Positions 23,727 through 32,567 of a stretch of 44,302 bases of DNA are shown here, in pieces; the stretch's first letter is position 1; each line of letters starts with the position of its first letter. A program made the position numbers and the translations under genes. The notes under the pieces are model-generated. The model searched no databases, was not told the origin of the DNA, and worked only from the letters and a program-made list of their open reading frames with translations. This DNA is from Dyadobacter sp. CY261 (GTDB lineage: Bacteria > Bacteroidota > Bacteroidia > Cytophagales > Spirosomataceae), in NCBI RefSeq assembly GCF_021440085.1, contig NZ_JAKCPW010000024.1:1-44302 (forward strand), in the 5' to 3' direction.

Positions 23727-23836
23727 GTTATCGAAACCTAGGAAATTTCAATATGCACGGGATGATAAGTCGATTCGCTCACGACCCGGGCGTGGGCAAA
23801 CTTATCCGTGCGCAGGCTTCCTAGGGCCCCGATAAC
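23727..23836 (+). ncRNA. Extended stem-loop 2: candidate structured RNA or DNA cruciform
   Basis: Four nested helices are visible. GTTATCG (23727-23733) pairs with CGATAAC (23830-23836). CCTAGGAA (23737-23744) pairs with TTCCTAGG (23818-23825). GCACGG (23755-23760) pairs with CCGTGC (23806-23811). ATAAGT (23765-23770) pairs with ACTTAT (23800-23805). An apical CACG/CGTG hairpin lies at 23780-23794. All pairs are Watson-Crick, which is far more than chance would give. It follows a promoter-like element and precedes a transport cassette, so a 5' leader RNA, an independent small RNA, or a recognition site on DNA are all possible. I do not match it to a known RNA family. Confidence 0.6.
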
Positions 23837-23839
23837 AGT

Positions 23840-23887
23840 AAGTTTGAATCCACGCCCTTTATCCGGAAAAGGGCCTTATTCAAACTT
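23840..23887 (+). other. Stem-loop 3 of the structured leader
   Basis: AAGTTTGAA (23840-23848) pairs with TTCAAACTT (23879-23887), enclosing GCCCTTT (23854-23860) paired with AAAGGGC (23868-23874). It starts three bases after stem-loop 2 ends. Confidence 0.6.
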
Positions 23888-23915
23888 CTCGAGTGACATA
23901 GTACTTTGTTCCATT

Positions 23916-23984
23916 ATGAAAACCTTTTGGTGGCCTATGTTCTGCTCCTTCATTTTCCAACTTATTATTCGTAAGCCCGAGTAG
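23916..23984 (+). CDS. Possible 22-residue leader peptide
   Basis: ATG at 23916 opens a short frame, MKTFWWPMFCSFIFQLIIRK then PE, ending in TAG. It is hydrophobic and aromatic and looks like a lone signal or membrane peptide. It lies between stem-loop 3 and the start of the TlpA-like gene. It could be a translated leader that governs the downstream genes, a vestigial signal peptide, or chance. Confidence 0.25.
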   Translation: MKTFWWPMFCSFIFQLIIRKPE

Positions 23985-23998
23985 TATCTTCGAACTTA

Positions 23999-24040
23999 CT
24001 TGCTGATTTTGCTCTGACCTCACTTACAAAGTGAAGCAAG
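23999..24040 (+). other. Stem-loop 4 upstream of the TlpA-like gene
   Basis: CTTGCT (23999-24004) pairs with AGCAAG (24035-24040), enclosing TCACTT (24020-24025) and AAGTGA (24029-24034) with a 3-nt loop. It ends 45 bp before the ATG at 24086. Confidence 0.4.
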
Positions 24041-24085
24041 CATTTTCATGCCTTTCTTCATATTATTCACTCCAAAGCTATTGCA

Positions 24086-25417
24086 ATGAAAATCATTTAT
24101 TGCTCTCCTGGGAAAAGACTGTCCTATATACTGTATTTGCTTTTGGCCTATTTTCTGCTTGTCATGTGGAGACCGGTTCACGGACAAGGAAAAACGCCGC
24201 TCCATGTCGGTGACCGGCTTCCAGACCTGCGCCTTTCCGGCGTGATGGATTACAGCTCACCAACTGTTTCGCTTGCCGACTTTCGAGGTAAGCTGTTGAT
24301 TTTGGACTTCTGGGCCAGTTGGTGCGGGCCTTGCGTGAAAATGATTCCGGTACTTGACTCGCTGCAACACCAGTTCGACGGTAAGGTCCAGATTCTATCG
24401 ATCACCTATGAGAAAGAAAAGGAAATTCGTTCTTTTTTTTCCAAGTATGACCGTCGCAACCTTAAACGTATAGGTGTACCCGGTGTGACCGGCGACACGG
24501 TGATATCGCGCTTGTTTGAATTTAACGCCGTCCCCCATTACGTGTGGGTGGATGGCTCGGGGGTGATCAGGGCATTCACCGGTATGCAGGAATTGACGGC
24601 GGACAACATCATAAAGATGCTCGAAGGTACTGTGCCTGTTATGGCGCAGAAAAGTGATGAGAAAAGAATTCCATACAGCCCGTATTGGCCTCTGATGCTG
24701 GATGGAAATGGCGGCGATGGTTCAAACATGCTTTATCATTCGCTTTTCACAGGCTACACGCCTGGTATCGGCTTTGGGCATTCTATCCTGCGTGACAGCA
24801 CGTCGCATTTCCGGATTACGGTACGAAACTGTGAGCGGGCTTGGTATTTCAAGATTGCGCATGCGGTAAACGGAGTGCCTTTTAGTGAATCCAATACTAT
24901 TCTCGACGTCCGTGATAATGGCCGGTTGACCTCATCGCTTGTCGGAGGACCGTATGAGAAGTGGCTGCAAGAAGGCAACGGGTTCTGTTATGAGCTGGCC
25001 GTGAGCCTTGATCAGGAAAAGCAGGCGTTTAAATTGATGCAGCGTGACGTTGAAATGTTTTTCCCCGAGTACACTTCCGCAGTCGAGCTGCGCGATACAA
25101 CCTGTCTGGCGCTGAAACGCACTTCTACGGCCCGGGCATTGGCCAGCAGCGGAGGGAAAACCATTGTTGACCTGGGGCCGTACGAATGGAAAGTCTCCAA
25201 CGCATCTGTCGCGCAAATCATACGCCGGCTGAATTACTTCCAGCGGCTGAAGACGATGGTCGTCGACCAAACCGGATTTAACGGTAAGATGGACATGCTG
25301 CTGACCGCAGGGTGGTCTGATCTGAAAGCGCTCAATTCAGAGCTGGCAAAATATGGATTTGTCCTCGAGCCGGTTCAGGCGCCTATCCAAGTGCTGGTGA
25401 TTCGTGATAGAAAATAA
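24086..25417 (+). CDS. TlpA-like thioredoxin with a C-terminal DUF3738-like domain
   Basis: The 443-residue exported protein starts with a long signal or anchor (residues 10-33, then HGQG). It has a TlpA/AhpC-TSA thioredoxin fold with the redox motif LILDFWASWCGPC (Cys80 and Cys83), followed by VPHYVWVDGSGVIRAFTG containing the cis-Pro region. Residues 205-443 form a second domain ending in VVDQTGFNGKMDMLLTAGWS and PIQVLVIRDRK, the pattern of the DUF3738/TIGR03435 domain. In Bacteroidota such fusions often sit beside SusC/SusD pairs. It likely performs disulfide or thiol chemistry in the periplasm for the transported substrate or its receptors. SusC follows 16 bp later, so the genes are one operon. 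Confidence 0.88.
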   Translation: MKIIYCSPGKRLSYILYLLLAYFLLVMWRPVHGQGKTPLHVGDRLPDLRLSGVMDYSSPTVSLADFRGKLLILDFWASWCGPCVKMIPVLDSLQHQFDGKVQILSITYEKEKEIRSFFSKYDRRNLKRIGVPGVTGDTVISRLFEFNAVPHYVWVDGSGVIRAFTGMQELTADNIIKMLEGTVPVMAQKSDEKRIPYSPYWPLMLDGNGGDGSNMLYHSLFTGYTPGIGFGHSILRDSTSHFRITVRNCERAWYFKIAHAVNGVPFSESNTILDVRDNGRLTSSLVGGPYEKWLQEGNGFCYELAVSLDQEKQAFKLMQRDVEMFFPEYTSAVELRDTTCLALKRTSTARALASSGGKTIVDLGPYEWKVSNASVAQIIRRLNYFQRLKTMVVDQTGFNGKMDMLLTAGWSDLKALNSELAKYGFVLEPVQAPIQVLVIRDRK

Positions 25418-25433
25418 TTAAAGCCCTTCCGCT

Positions 25434-28400
25434 ATGAAACGATCTATATTGTTTATTGTTTTTTTGATGCTCTGTGGCGCGGTTTGGGCGCAGAATTCCC
25501 GTGAAGTCCTCGGTCGGGTGCAGGGTGCAGACGGCGTTATGCTGCCCGGTGCATCGGTGGTCATCAAAGGCACGCGCCAGGGGACGATGTCCGATTCACT
25601 TGGAAGGTTTAGGCTCTTAGTTCCCTCCGATACAGCAATGCTGACGGTTTCATTTATTGGCTATGTGACAAAAGAGCTTCGCGCGAGCTTGGGCAAGCGC
25701 ATGGAGATTGTGTTGGCCGTAAGCAGCAGCCAGCTCGGGGAGGTGATTGTCTCGATCGGCTACCAGCAGCTTCCCAAAGAGCGCGCAACAGGCTCTTTTG
25801 CCCAAATAGATCAGAAGCTATTCAACCGGAGCGTAGGGCCGGATCTGATCAGCCGGTTGGCAGATGTTACCCCTGGTCTGATCTTTAACCGAGGGATCGT
25901 CAAGCCAGGTAGCCAGACCAATATTTCGATCCGAGGACAAAGCACAATTTTTGCTAAAGCCGATCCATTGATCGTGCTGGACAATTTCCCCTATACCGGA
26001 GATTTGAATGCGATCAACCCCAATGACATAGAGAGTGTCACGGTGCTCAAAGATGCTGCCGCAGCTTCCATCTGGGGCGCACAGTCCGCCAATGGGGTGA
26101 TTGTGATTACCACCAAAAAAGCGACCTACGAGCAGCCGCTCCGGGTGAGCCTGAATACGAACGTGACTGTGAGTCAGAAGCCTGATCCGTTTTACCTGCC
26201 CAGGATGTCCAGCTCAGAGGTGATCGATATGGAGCAGCTTTTGTTTTCCAGAGGCTATTACAGAAATGCCGAAAACAGTCCGAGTAAACCTGCGCTTTCG
26301 CCGGTTGTCGAGCTTTTGATCGCAGCGCGCGATGGCAAGATACCGGCGGAAAGTGCCAGCGCTCAGATCGATGCTTTGAGGAATATCGATGTCAGAAACG
26401 ACTTTAGCAAATACCTCTACCGAAATAGCGTCAATCAGCAGTATGCGCTCAGCATGCAGGGTGGGGGAAAGGCCTCGCGGTTTCACATTTCGGCCGGTTA
26501 CGACAAGGGACTCTCATCTCAGGTTGGCAATAGCTCGGGGCGCGTAACTGTGAGCGCAAATAATGATCTGACGCTTTTAAAGGGGAAAGCAGAGCTTTCT
26601 ACGGGAATCTATTTTACCCGCCAGCGTTTGGAGGACAACGCCCTGGGTGTATCTTATTTGAATCTGACATCTACCAGCAGCATTTATCCGTACGCATCTT
26701 TCACAGACGCAGCTGGCCGTCCGGCCAAGCTCAACCACTATTATCGAAATGGTTTTTTGGATGATGCCGCCTCAAAAGGACTACTGGACTGGGGATTTGT
26801 ACCCTTGGGCGAGATGGGCTACCGTAATTATCAGACCAAGCAGCTCGACTACCGGATCAATACCGGGCTTCGTTACAAGATACTTCCCGGATTAAGAGCC
26901 GAAGGCTTATTTCAATATACGGGCAGCAGCACCCGGGGCTGGCGGCAGCAAAACCAGAATAGCTGGACGGTACGAGACCTTGTTAACCGTTTTACGATTG
27001 CCTCCGAAACGGGTCTCATAAGGCCTGTACCATTAGGGGATATTCTCGACCAGTCCGCGCTGGATGTTTCGGGCTATTTTGCCAGAGCGCAACTTGATTT
27101 TGACAGGACAATCTCAGCGAAGCACCAGCTGACAGCAATCGCCGGGGCTGAAGTGCGGGATCTGGGCACAAAATCCAGCGGCTGGCGGAGTTACGGCTAT
27201 GATGACGGGTTGGGCAGCTTTCAACAGGTCGATTACCTTTCCACTTTCAAATCCTATGTTAATCCGGCCTCTGCCTCCAATCGTATCCCGCAATATGGAG
27301 GGATGACTAGTCTTACGGACCGTTTTGTCTCTTATTATGCCAATGCTGCCTACATCTTTGACGGTAAATATATGATCTCGGCCAGCGGCAGAAAAGACAT
27401 GTCTAACCTTTTTGGTGTCAATGCCAATCAGCGGGGTGTACCGCTGTATTCTGTCGGTTTCGGCTGGAATGTGCACCAGGAAAAGTTTTTTCACGCCAAG
27501 TGGCTCCCGCAACTCAAACTTCGCGCCACCTATGGCTATAATGGCAATATAGACCGTACACTCTCAGCTTACACGACCGCCTATTACAGCATTGCCTCTC
27601 AGTCTGAAATTGGCCTGCCGTATTCGCTGATCCGTAACCCGCCCAATCCGGATCTGCGTTGGGAGCGCGTCAGGGTGATGAATTTCGGACTGGACTTCAA
27701 GACCGCGGCGGGCCGCGTGTCCGGCAGTATCGAGTACTATAGCAAAAAAGGGGTTGATCTGATAGGGGATGCCCCGCTTGCCCCGCAGACGGGCTTGACA
27801 AGCTTTCGTGGCAACACAGCCAATACCAGCGGGAGGGGCATAGATGTGCTGGTGACCAGCAATAACTTTCAGGGTAAATTCAGCTGGCAAACGCAGTGGA
27901 TCCTAAGTTATGCGAGCATCAAAGTCAGTAAATATCTGCCCAAATCCAGCAACTTGCGGGGCGACTATGTCGTTTCGGCAAACGGGTATCCTACCCAGGG
28001 CCGCTATTTGACTGGGATGTACAGTCTGGCCTCGGCCGGCCTTGATCCCGAGAATGGAGACCCTAGGGGATTCCTGGAAGGGCAGGTTAGCAAGAACTAC
28101 GCGGCCCTGCTGGCCGTGCCGGACCTGAATACGCTTGTTTACCACGGCTCTTCCCGCCCCCTTGTCTTCGGAGGCTTGCGAAATACGGTCAGTTGGCACA
28201 ATTGGAGCCTGTCAGCCAATATCGCCTACCGGCTCGCCTATTACGTGCGGCTACCCTCAGTACTTTACTCCCAGGTTCTGACAGGAGTAACTGCTCACGG
28301 CGATTTTTCAAAGCGCTGGAAAGAGCCTGGTGATGAGCTCAGAACCCATGTGCCTTCCTTGCCTGCGGCAACCAACTCTAACCGCGATCTATTCTATTCA

Positions 28401-28634
28401 GGCTCTGAGGACCTAGTTGAAAGGGCAGACCACGTCCGCTTGCAGGATATCAGAGCAGCCTATTCTTGGAGTGCCCCTGCCGGCGGCAGCTTCGTCCGGG
28501 ATTTTGAGATTTATGCCTACGCGGCAAATCTGGGGGTCATTTGGAAAAAAATGAAAGGCGGGCTTGACCCTGATTTTGTTGATACAACGCCGCCTCAACG
28601 CAGCATTTCTCTGGGCATCCGGGCTAACTTTTAA
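25434..28634 (+). CDS. SusC/RagA-family TonB-dependent outer-membrane transporter
   Basis: This 1066-residue protein has a signal peptide (MKRSILFIVFLMLCGAVWAQ), an N-terminal carboxypeptidase-regulatory-like domain (residues 25-95, GASVVIKGTRQGTMSDSLGR), and a plug domain (LISRLADVTPGLIFNR, ISIRGQSTIF, ITTKKA). A long beta-barrel follows, ending in SISLGIRANF. Phrases such as DIESVTVLKDAAAASIWGAQ are the SusC signature. It forms an import complex with the SusD protein whose gene starts at the base after its stop codon. The substrate cannot be deduced. The linkage to a thioredoxin and a LanC-like protein, and the absence of glycosidases, argue for a peptide-like rather than glycan substrate. 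Confidence 0.95.
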   Translation: MKRSILFIVFLMLCGAVWAQNSREVLGRVQGADGVMLPGASVVIKGTRQGTMSDSLGRFRLLVPSDTAMLTVSFIGYVTKELRASLGKRMEIVLAVSSSQLGEVIVSIGYQQLPKERATGSFAQIDQKLFNRSVGPDLISRLADVTPGLIFNRGIVKPGSQTNISIRGQSTIFAKADPLIVLDNFPYTGDLNAINPNDIESVTVLKDAAAASIWGAQSANGVIVITTKKATYEQPLRVSLNTNVTVSQKPDPFYLPRMSSSEVIDMEQLLFSRGYYRNAENSPSKPALSPVVELLIAARDGKIPAESASAQIDALRNIDVRNDFSKYLYRNSVNQQYALSMQGGGKASRFHISAGYDKGLSSQVGNSSGRVTVSANNDLTLLKGKAELSTGIYFTRQRLEDNALGVSYLNLTSTSSIYPYASFTDAAGRPAKLNHYYRNGFLDDAASKGLLDWGFVPLGEMGYRNYQTKQLDYRINTGLRYKILPGLRAEGLFQYTGSSTRGWRQQNQNSWTVRDLVNRFTIASETGLIRPVPLGDILDQSALDVSGYFARAQLDFDRTISAKHQLTAIAGAEVRDLGTKSSGWRSYGYDDGLGSFQQVDYLSTFKSYVNPASASNRIPQYGGMTSLTDRFVSYYANAAYIFDGKYMISASGRKDMSNLFGVNANQRGVPLYSVGFGWNVHQEKFFHAKWLPQLKLRATYGYNGNIDRTLSAYTTAYYSIASQSEIGLPYSLIRNPPNPDLRWERVRVMNFGLDFKTAAGRVSGSIEYYSKKGVDLIGDAPLAPQTGLTSFRGNTANTSGRGIDVLVTSNNFQGKFSWQTQWILSYASIKVSKYLPKSSNLRGDYVVSANGYPTQGRYLTGMYSLASAGLDPENGDPRGFLEGQVSKNYAALLAVPDLNTLVYHGSSRPLVFGGLRNTVSWHNWSLSANIAYRLAYYVRLPSVLYSQVLTGVTAHGDFSKRWKEPGDELRTHVPSLPAATNSNRDLFYSGSEDLVERADHVRLQDIRAAYSWSAPAGGSFVRDFEIYAYAANLGVIWKKMKGGLDPDFVDTTPPQRSISLGIRANF

Positions 28635-29990
28635 ATGAAAACAGCGATGAAGAAATATGTTATCTGGCCTGTGCTGGCCGTGCTTTTGAGTTGTCAGGAT
28701 TCGTTTCTGGATGTCAAACCCGACAAGGCGCTTGTCGTTCCAACCACGCTGGCCGATTATCAGGCAGTACTCGATAATTTTGACAGCATGAACTCCCCAG
28801 GGCTCAACCTGATCGCTGGCGACGAGTTTACCGCAAGCCCCGAGCAGTTTCAGTCTTGGGAGTATGTCGAGCGGCAGGCATACCTGTGGGCGGAAGATTT
28901 GTATAGCGGGGCAGGCTCCTCTGACTGGGATGTACCCTATAAGGCAGTTTTTGCTGCAAACCTGGTTTTGGAGGGTGCAGATAAACTTAGTCCCAGCGCG
29001 GAATCATCCAATCTGATAGGGTATGCTTATTTCTACCGGGCAAATGCTTTTTACGGGCTAGCCCAGCAATTTGCGCAGCCCTATGAGCCGCAGAGTGCCC
29101 GCTCGCAGCTGGGAATACCACTAAAACTGACCACCCAGGTCACCAAGACTGTTGCTCGTGCCAGCCTGTTTGACACCTACCAGCAAATCCTTTCTGACTT
29201 GCAGCAAGCAGCCGGGCTGGTCACAGCCGAATCTGTTTGGAAAAACAGGCCTTCACGCGCGGCAGTCTATGCGCTGATGGCGCGCGTCCAGCTTGCGATG
29301 GGCGACTACGAAAATGCCGAAAAGAGCGCCTCGGCTTCCCTGACCCTTTCCGGAGAGCTTGTCGACTTTAACGAGCTGGATACTGCGGCGAAATTGAGCT
29401 TTCCAGATTCACCCAAGGATGCCAATCAGGAAGTACTCTACTATAACAGGATGAACTTCTATCTGTTTTTCTTCACCCCTTACTATCAGGTCGATTCATC
29501 GCTCTATGCATCTTACGGCGCAGGGGATTTGCGCAAGCGTTGCTACTTTGATACGCTGGCTGACGGGACGGTTTGGTATAAGGGAAGCTATGCGGGCAGC
29601 TTCGGCTTTTTTAGCGGTCTGGCAACAGATGAAGTCTACCTGACAAGGGCCGAATGTTACGCCCGGAAAGGGAGTACGGGTCTTGCGCTCTCGGACCTGA
29701 ATACGCTTTTGGCGAAACGCTTCAAGAAAGGCGCGTTCAAGCCGCTAACAGTCAACAACGCTGAGCAGGCCCTACGGCTGGTGATCGCCGAGCGGAAAAA
29801 AGAGCTCGTCGCTCGTGGCCTGAGGTGGGCCGATCTACGTAGGTTAAACAAGGAAGAGGCATTTAAAACAACGCTTCGTAGAACGGTTGACGGAAAGCAG
29901 TATGTCCTTACGCCGGGAAGTGTCAGGTACACCTTCCCGATCCCGCCTGGTGAGCTTTCCGGCAGCGGCATCGAGCAAAACCCAAGATGA
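28635..29990 (+). CDS. SusD/RagB-family surface lipoprotein
   Basis: The 451-residue protein has a lipoprotein signal (MKTAMKKYVIWPVLAVLLSC, lipid Cys at the end) followed by QDSFLDVKPDKALVVPTTLA, the classic SusD start. TPR-like helices include YAYFYRANAFYGLAQQFAQP and RAAVYALMARVQLAMGDYEN. The C-terminal part has the family motif LVIAERKKELVARGLRWADL followed by RRLN. It caps the SusC barrel and captures substrate. The ATG directly follows the susC stop codon. A 65-bp gap leads to the LanC-like gene. Confidence 0.94.
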   Translation: MKTAMKKYVIWPVLAVLLSCQDSFLDVKPDKALVVPTTLADYQAVLDNFDSMNSPGLNLIAGDEFTASPEQFQSWEYVERQAYLWAEDLYSGAGSSDWDVPYKAVFAANLVLEGADKLSPSAESSNLIGYAYFYRANAFYGLAQQFAQPYEPQSARSQLGIPLKLTTQVTKTVARASLFDTYQQILSDLQQAAGLVTAESVWKNRPSRAAVYALMARVQLAMGDYENAEKSASASLTLSGELVDFNELDTAAKLSFPDSPKDANQEVLYYNRMNFYLFFFTPYYQVDSSLYASYGAGDLRKRCYFDTLADGTVWYKGSYAGSFGFFSGLATDEVYLTRAECYARKGSTGLALSDLNTLLAKRFKKGAFKPLTVNNAEQALRLVIAERKKELVARGLRWADLRRLNKEEAFKTTLRRTVDGKQYVLTPGSVRYTFPIPPGELSGSGIEQNPR

Positions 29991-30055
29991 ATGTGGCTCA
30001 GCGGACTTATTCCGGGCGGCTTTAACTGTTTAATTTCGTCTCAAGACACTGTAAT

Positions 30056-31147
30056 ATGCGGCCTATAGCAACGTCAAACATAGGTTACCCCGCTGTGCTA
30101 GCCAGCGATGTGGAGCAAATCTATCAGGTAATCCTAAAAGGGAGCTGGAAAGTCTCCGGTTGCGGGTTGGGGCAGGGTGCATTCTCCTCTGCGCTTTTTA
30201 TGAGTCAGTATGCAAGGATGTCCAAAAAGGTTGATCTTTGCACAGAAATCCAGGAGCTCTTTGACCGTGGTTGCAATAGCGTCGTCTCAGGTAGGACCGG
30301 CTGGCTGGATTTTGCGGACCTGGCGCTGGTTGCACATAAGCTGCATGAGCAGGGTTTTATCCAGATCGAGCAAGGGGTTTTTTTCGAGGACATCGACAAG
30401 CTCGCACTCGCCGCGATCGGGCAACCCTCACAGATAGCTGGATTTGAGAATTCCGACCTCGGCGCGGCGCTTTATGCGTACAGACGGTTTAACAACGGAG
30501 CGGCACATTTCTCAGGGCCAGTTAGAGAGTTTGCCTCTGCGCTGGCCTGTGGGGCTGATCCGGCTTTTGTCGGTATAAATAGGGACGGAAATGAGAACCT
30601 GCGGACCGGGCTTTCAGCGCCCCTGCTGTTTGTTGCAGCAGCAGCAGAGATCGGGCTGGTGGCTAAAAACGAGGGCGTAGGTGGTGTCGGAAAGCTTGTC
30701 GACAAGATCTGCGAGAACATGTATGGTTTGAGCAACACTCACTTCAATCCCGGATTTCTCACAGGGGACCTTGGTAAGGCGTACGCGATGCTGCGCGCAG
30801 GGATGTGTTTTCAGCGGGATGAATGGATAACAGCAGCTTTACAGATCTTAATCGACTGTGCATACTCGATACTCGATCACGGTATCGGCACGCTCGACAT
30901 GGCCTCTGGCGCCTCTGGCATCGCCTTGGCATTTCATAAGCTATACCACTTGATCGGCTACGACATTTTCCGCAAGGCTGCTTCCACGGCAAGATGGCTG
31001 GGTTTGAAAGCTGGTGTGATAATCGATGATTGTTATATCGATCGGGGAGCCAGCTTCTATCATGGACTGGCGGGCATCGGGCTCTCGACCCTTTATTGGC
31101 AACATAATCGACCCGAAGAGCTCGACGATTTTCTCTGGTTGTTGTGA
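30056..31147 (+). CDS. LanC-like protein with all catalytic motifs degenerate
   Basis: A 363-residue protein with the repeating glycine-rich helical-hairpin pattern of the LanC (lanthionine cyclase) fold: GCGLGQGAFSSALFMSQYA, NSDLGAALYAYRRF, FLTGDLGKAYAMLRAG, MASGASGIALAFHKLY, and the C-terminal GLAGIGLSTLYW. In LanC three motifs carry the active site: AHG, (W)CYG and CHG. Here they read GLS (around residue 186), LTG (235-237) and MASG (282-285), so the zinc Cys, Cys and His and the catalytic His are missing. It therefore cannot be a classical cyclase and may serve as a binding or scaffold protein, or do different chemistry. No signal peptide is seen, suggesting a cytoplasmic place. It is the last gene of the TlpA-SusC-SusD cassette. 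Confidence 0.72.
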   Translation: MRPIATSNIGYPAVLASDVEQIYQVILKGSWKVSGCGLGQGAFSSALFMSQYARMSKKVDLCTEIQELFDRGCNSVVSGRTGWLDFADLALVAHKLHEQGFIQIEQGVFFEDIDKLALAAIGQPSQIAGFENSDLGAALYAYRRFNNGAAHFSGPVREFASALACGADPAFVGINRDGNENLRTGLSAPLLFVAAAAEIGLVAKNEGVGGVGKLVDKICENMYGLSNTHFNPGFLTGDLGKAYAMLRAGMCFQRDEWITAALQILIDCAYSILDHGIGTLDMASGASGIALAFHKLYHLIGYDIFRKAASTARWLGLKAGVIIDDCYIDRGASFYHGLAGIGLSTLYWQHNRPEELDDFLWLL

Positions 31148-31174
31148 TTAGTCGTCTTATTGGTTGAAATATTG

Positions 31175-31212
31175 GCTCGGGACTCTCCTCTGCATCCTTC
31201 TTATGAGTCAGT
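31175..31212 (+). pseudogene. Remnant of a second LanC-like gene start
   Basis: TCTCCTCTGC (31184-31193) and TTATGAGTCAGT (31201-31212) repeat TCTCCTCTGC (30183-30192) and TTATGAGTCAGT (30198-30209) of the LanC-like gene, at almost the same spacing. The rest of that copy is absent, and integrase-associated sequence follows. Confidence 0.45.
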
Positions 31213-31316
31213 TGATTTTTGTGTTGATATGGTTTGATATGATTTATAATTAATTGTAAATCAATAATTAACTTGTTTTTGCAGGCCATATCGGAATGGA
31301 AAAATATGGATTTCCT

Positions 31317-31335
31317 GTGCAAATCCAGTGCAAAT
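31317..31335. promoter_or_regulatory. GTGCAAAT direct repeats before the integrase, candidate arm or core site
   Basis: GTGCAAAT occurs at 31317-31324 and again at 31328-31335, exactly 11 bp apart, one helical turn. They lie 17 bp before the integrase ATG. Repeats at this place are often recombinase binding sites of an attachment region; this is inferred from position. Confidence 0.4.
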
Positions 31336-31351
31336 TTTCCTAACTTCGAGT

Positions 31352-32567
31352 ATGAATACTAATCTCGTTATTTCATTGGATAAACGCCGGTAGAAGAAAG
31401 ACGGAACTTATCCTATAATTCTGCGCCTTGGGCACAACGAACAGACAACGTCCATCCCACAACGGGGTTCAGCGCAAGCGAACACGATTGGGATGAACAA
31501 AATACGGCTTGTTAAAAAACATATAAAGGTGTTAGTTCTGTTGCCAGGCTGAATAACGAAATTCAGAGGATGAAAGCCGAAGCGATGGGTATTATTCTGA
31601 AACTTCATGAATCCGGCGTTCTGCAAACATTATCCTTGACGGCTCTTAAAGAGAGGCTAACGAAGAAAGAGGCAAGAGACTCCTTTTTTTGGTTCGCTGA
31701 CCAATGTGTCGACGAGCTTATAGGGGCCCATAGAATCGGTACTGCCAGGTCTTATAGGGGTGTTATCAGTGTCTTGAAGGCGTATCGAAAGGGGAAAGAC
31801 TTGCCTTTTAGAGAGCTGACTTTCGACTTTCTTTCGAAATTTGAGACAAGTCACAAAAGCAAGGGAAACGGGCTGAATGGCTTGGGTGTTTATATGAGGA
31901 CGATCCGGGCCATATACAACAAGGCTATAAAGTCAGGGGTTGCTGCGAAAGACCAGTACCCGTTCGAAAATTATAAGATCAAGTCTGCACCGACAAAGAA
32001 AAGAGCCCTGGATGCCGATGCGTTGAAGAAATTATAGCCCTGCAACTTCTTCCTGACCATACATGCTTCAACACTCGGAATTACTTTCTCGCTAGTTACA
32101 TGATGTACGGTATGAACTTTGCTGATATGGCCTATTTAGAAAAGGCCTCCATTCAAGGAGGCAGGATTCAATACAGTAGAAGGAAAACAGGAAAGATATA
32201 CGATATTAAGATACTTCCGCAGCTTGAGGAGATCTTAAATTATTATATGAAGAAAGAGCCTGAATCTCCGTTTGTATTCCCTGTTCTAAAAAGGGACTCT
32301 CCCGTTTTGCGTGAGAAGGATATTCAATGGGCCCGTTTGAGGTATAACAAAAAGCTAAAAGTATTGGCTTCGCTGTGCGCGATTGAGTCAAACCTGACCA
32401 GTTATGTCAGTCGCCATTCATTCTCGACGCAGGCTATGATGCGCGATGTTCCTCTCATGGCAATCAGTGCGATGCTTGGTCATTCCAGTATTAAGACAAC
32501 AGAGATTTATCTAAAAGGGTTGCCTGTAAATATTCTTGACGATTATAACGAACGCGTTCTCACGTAG
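31352..32567 (+). pseudogene. Tyrosine recombinase (integrase), inactivated by several lesions
   Basis: The parts together give a full Bacteroidetes-type integrase of about 400 residues. The arm-binding start is MNTNLVISLDKRR, KKDGTYPIILRLGHNEQTTS. The SAM-like core-binding domain includes DELIGAHRIGTARSYRGVIS. The catalytic domain includes YVSRHSFSTQAM and AMLGHSSIKTTEIYLKGLP. Lesions seen: TAG at 31391, a frameshift near 31460, TAA at 31513, and a 1-nt deletion near 32030. The first catalytic Arg (RGM in relatives) is Tyr in MMYGMNFADMAYL. The other catalytic residues (His/Arg of SRHS, His of LGHSS, Tyr of EIYL) remain. It is likely the former integrase of the conjugative element or of a neighbouring one. 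Confidence 0.88.

Noticed and set aside
23627..23824. 65-codon open frame in the leader region
   Set aside because: It overlaps the nested stem-loops and promoter word, has no family resemblance, and its coding signal is weak.
23727..23836. Integron attC site
   Set aside because: The outer arms read GTTATCG ... CGATAAC, the opposite order to attC (RYYYAAC ... GTTRRRY), and there is no integron integrase or cassette array.
31352..32567. Two separate functional integrase genes
   Set aside because: The open frames are parts of one recombinase split by stops and frameshifts, and the first catalytic Arg is absent.
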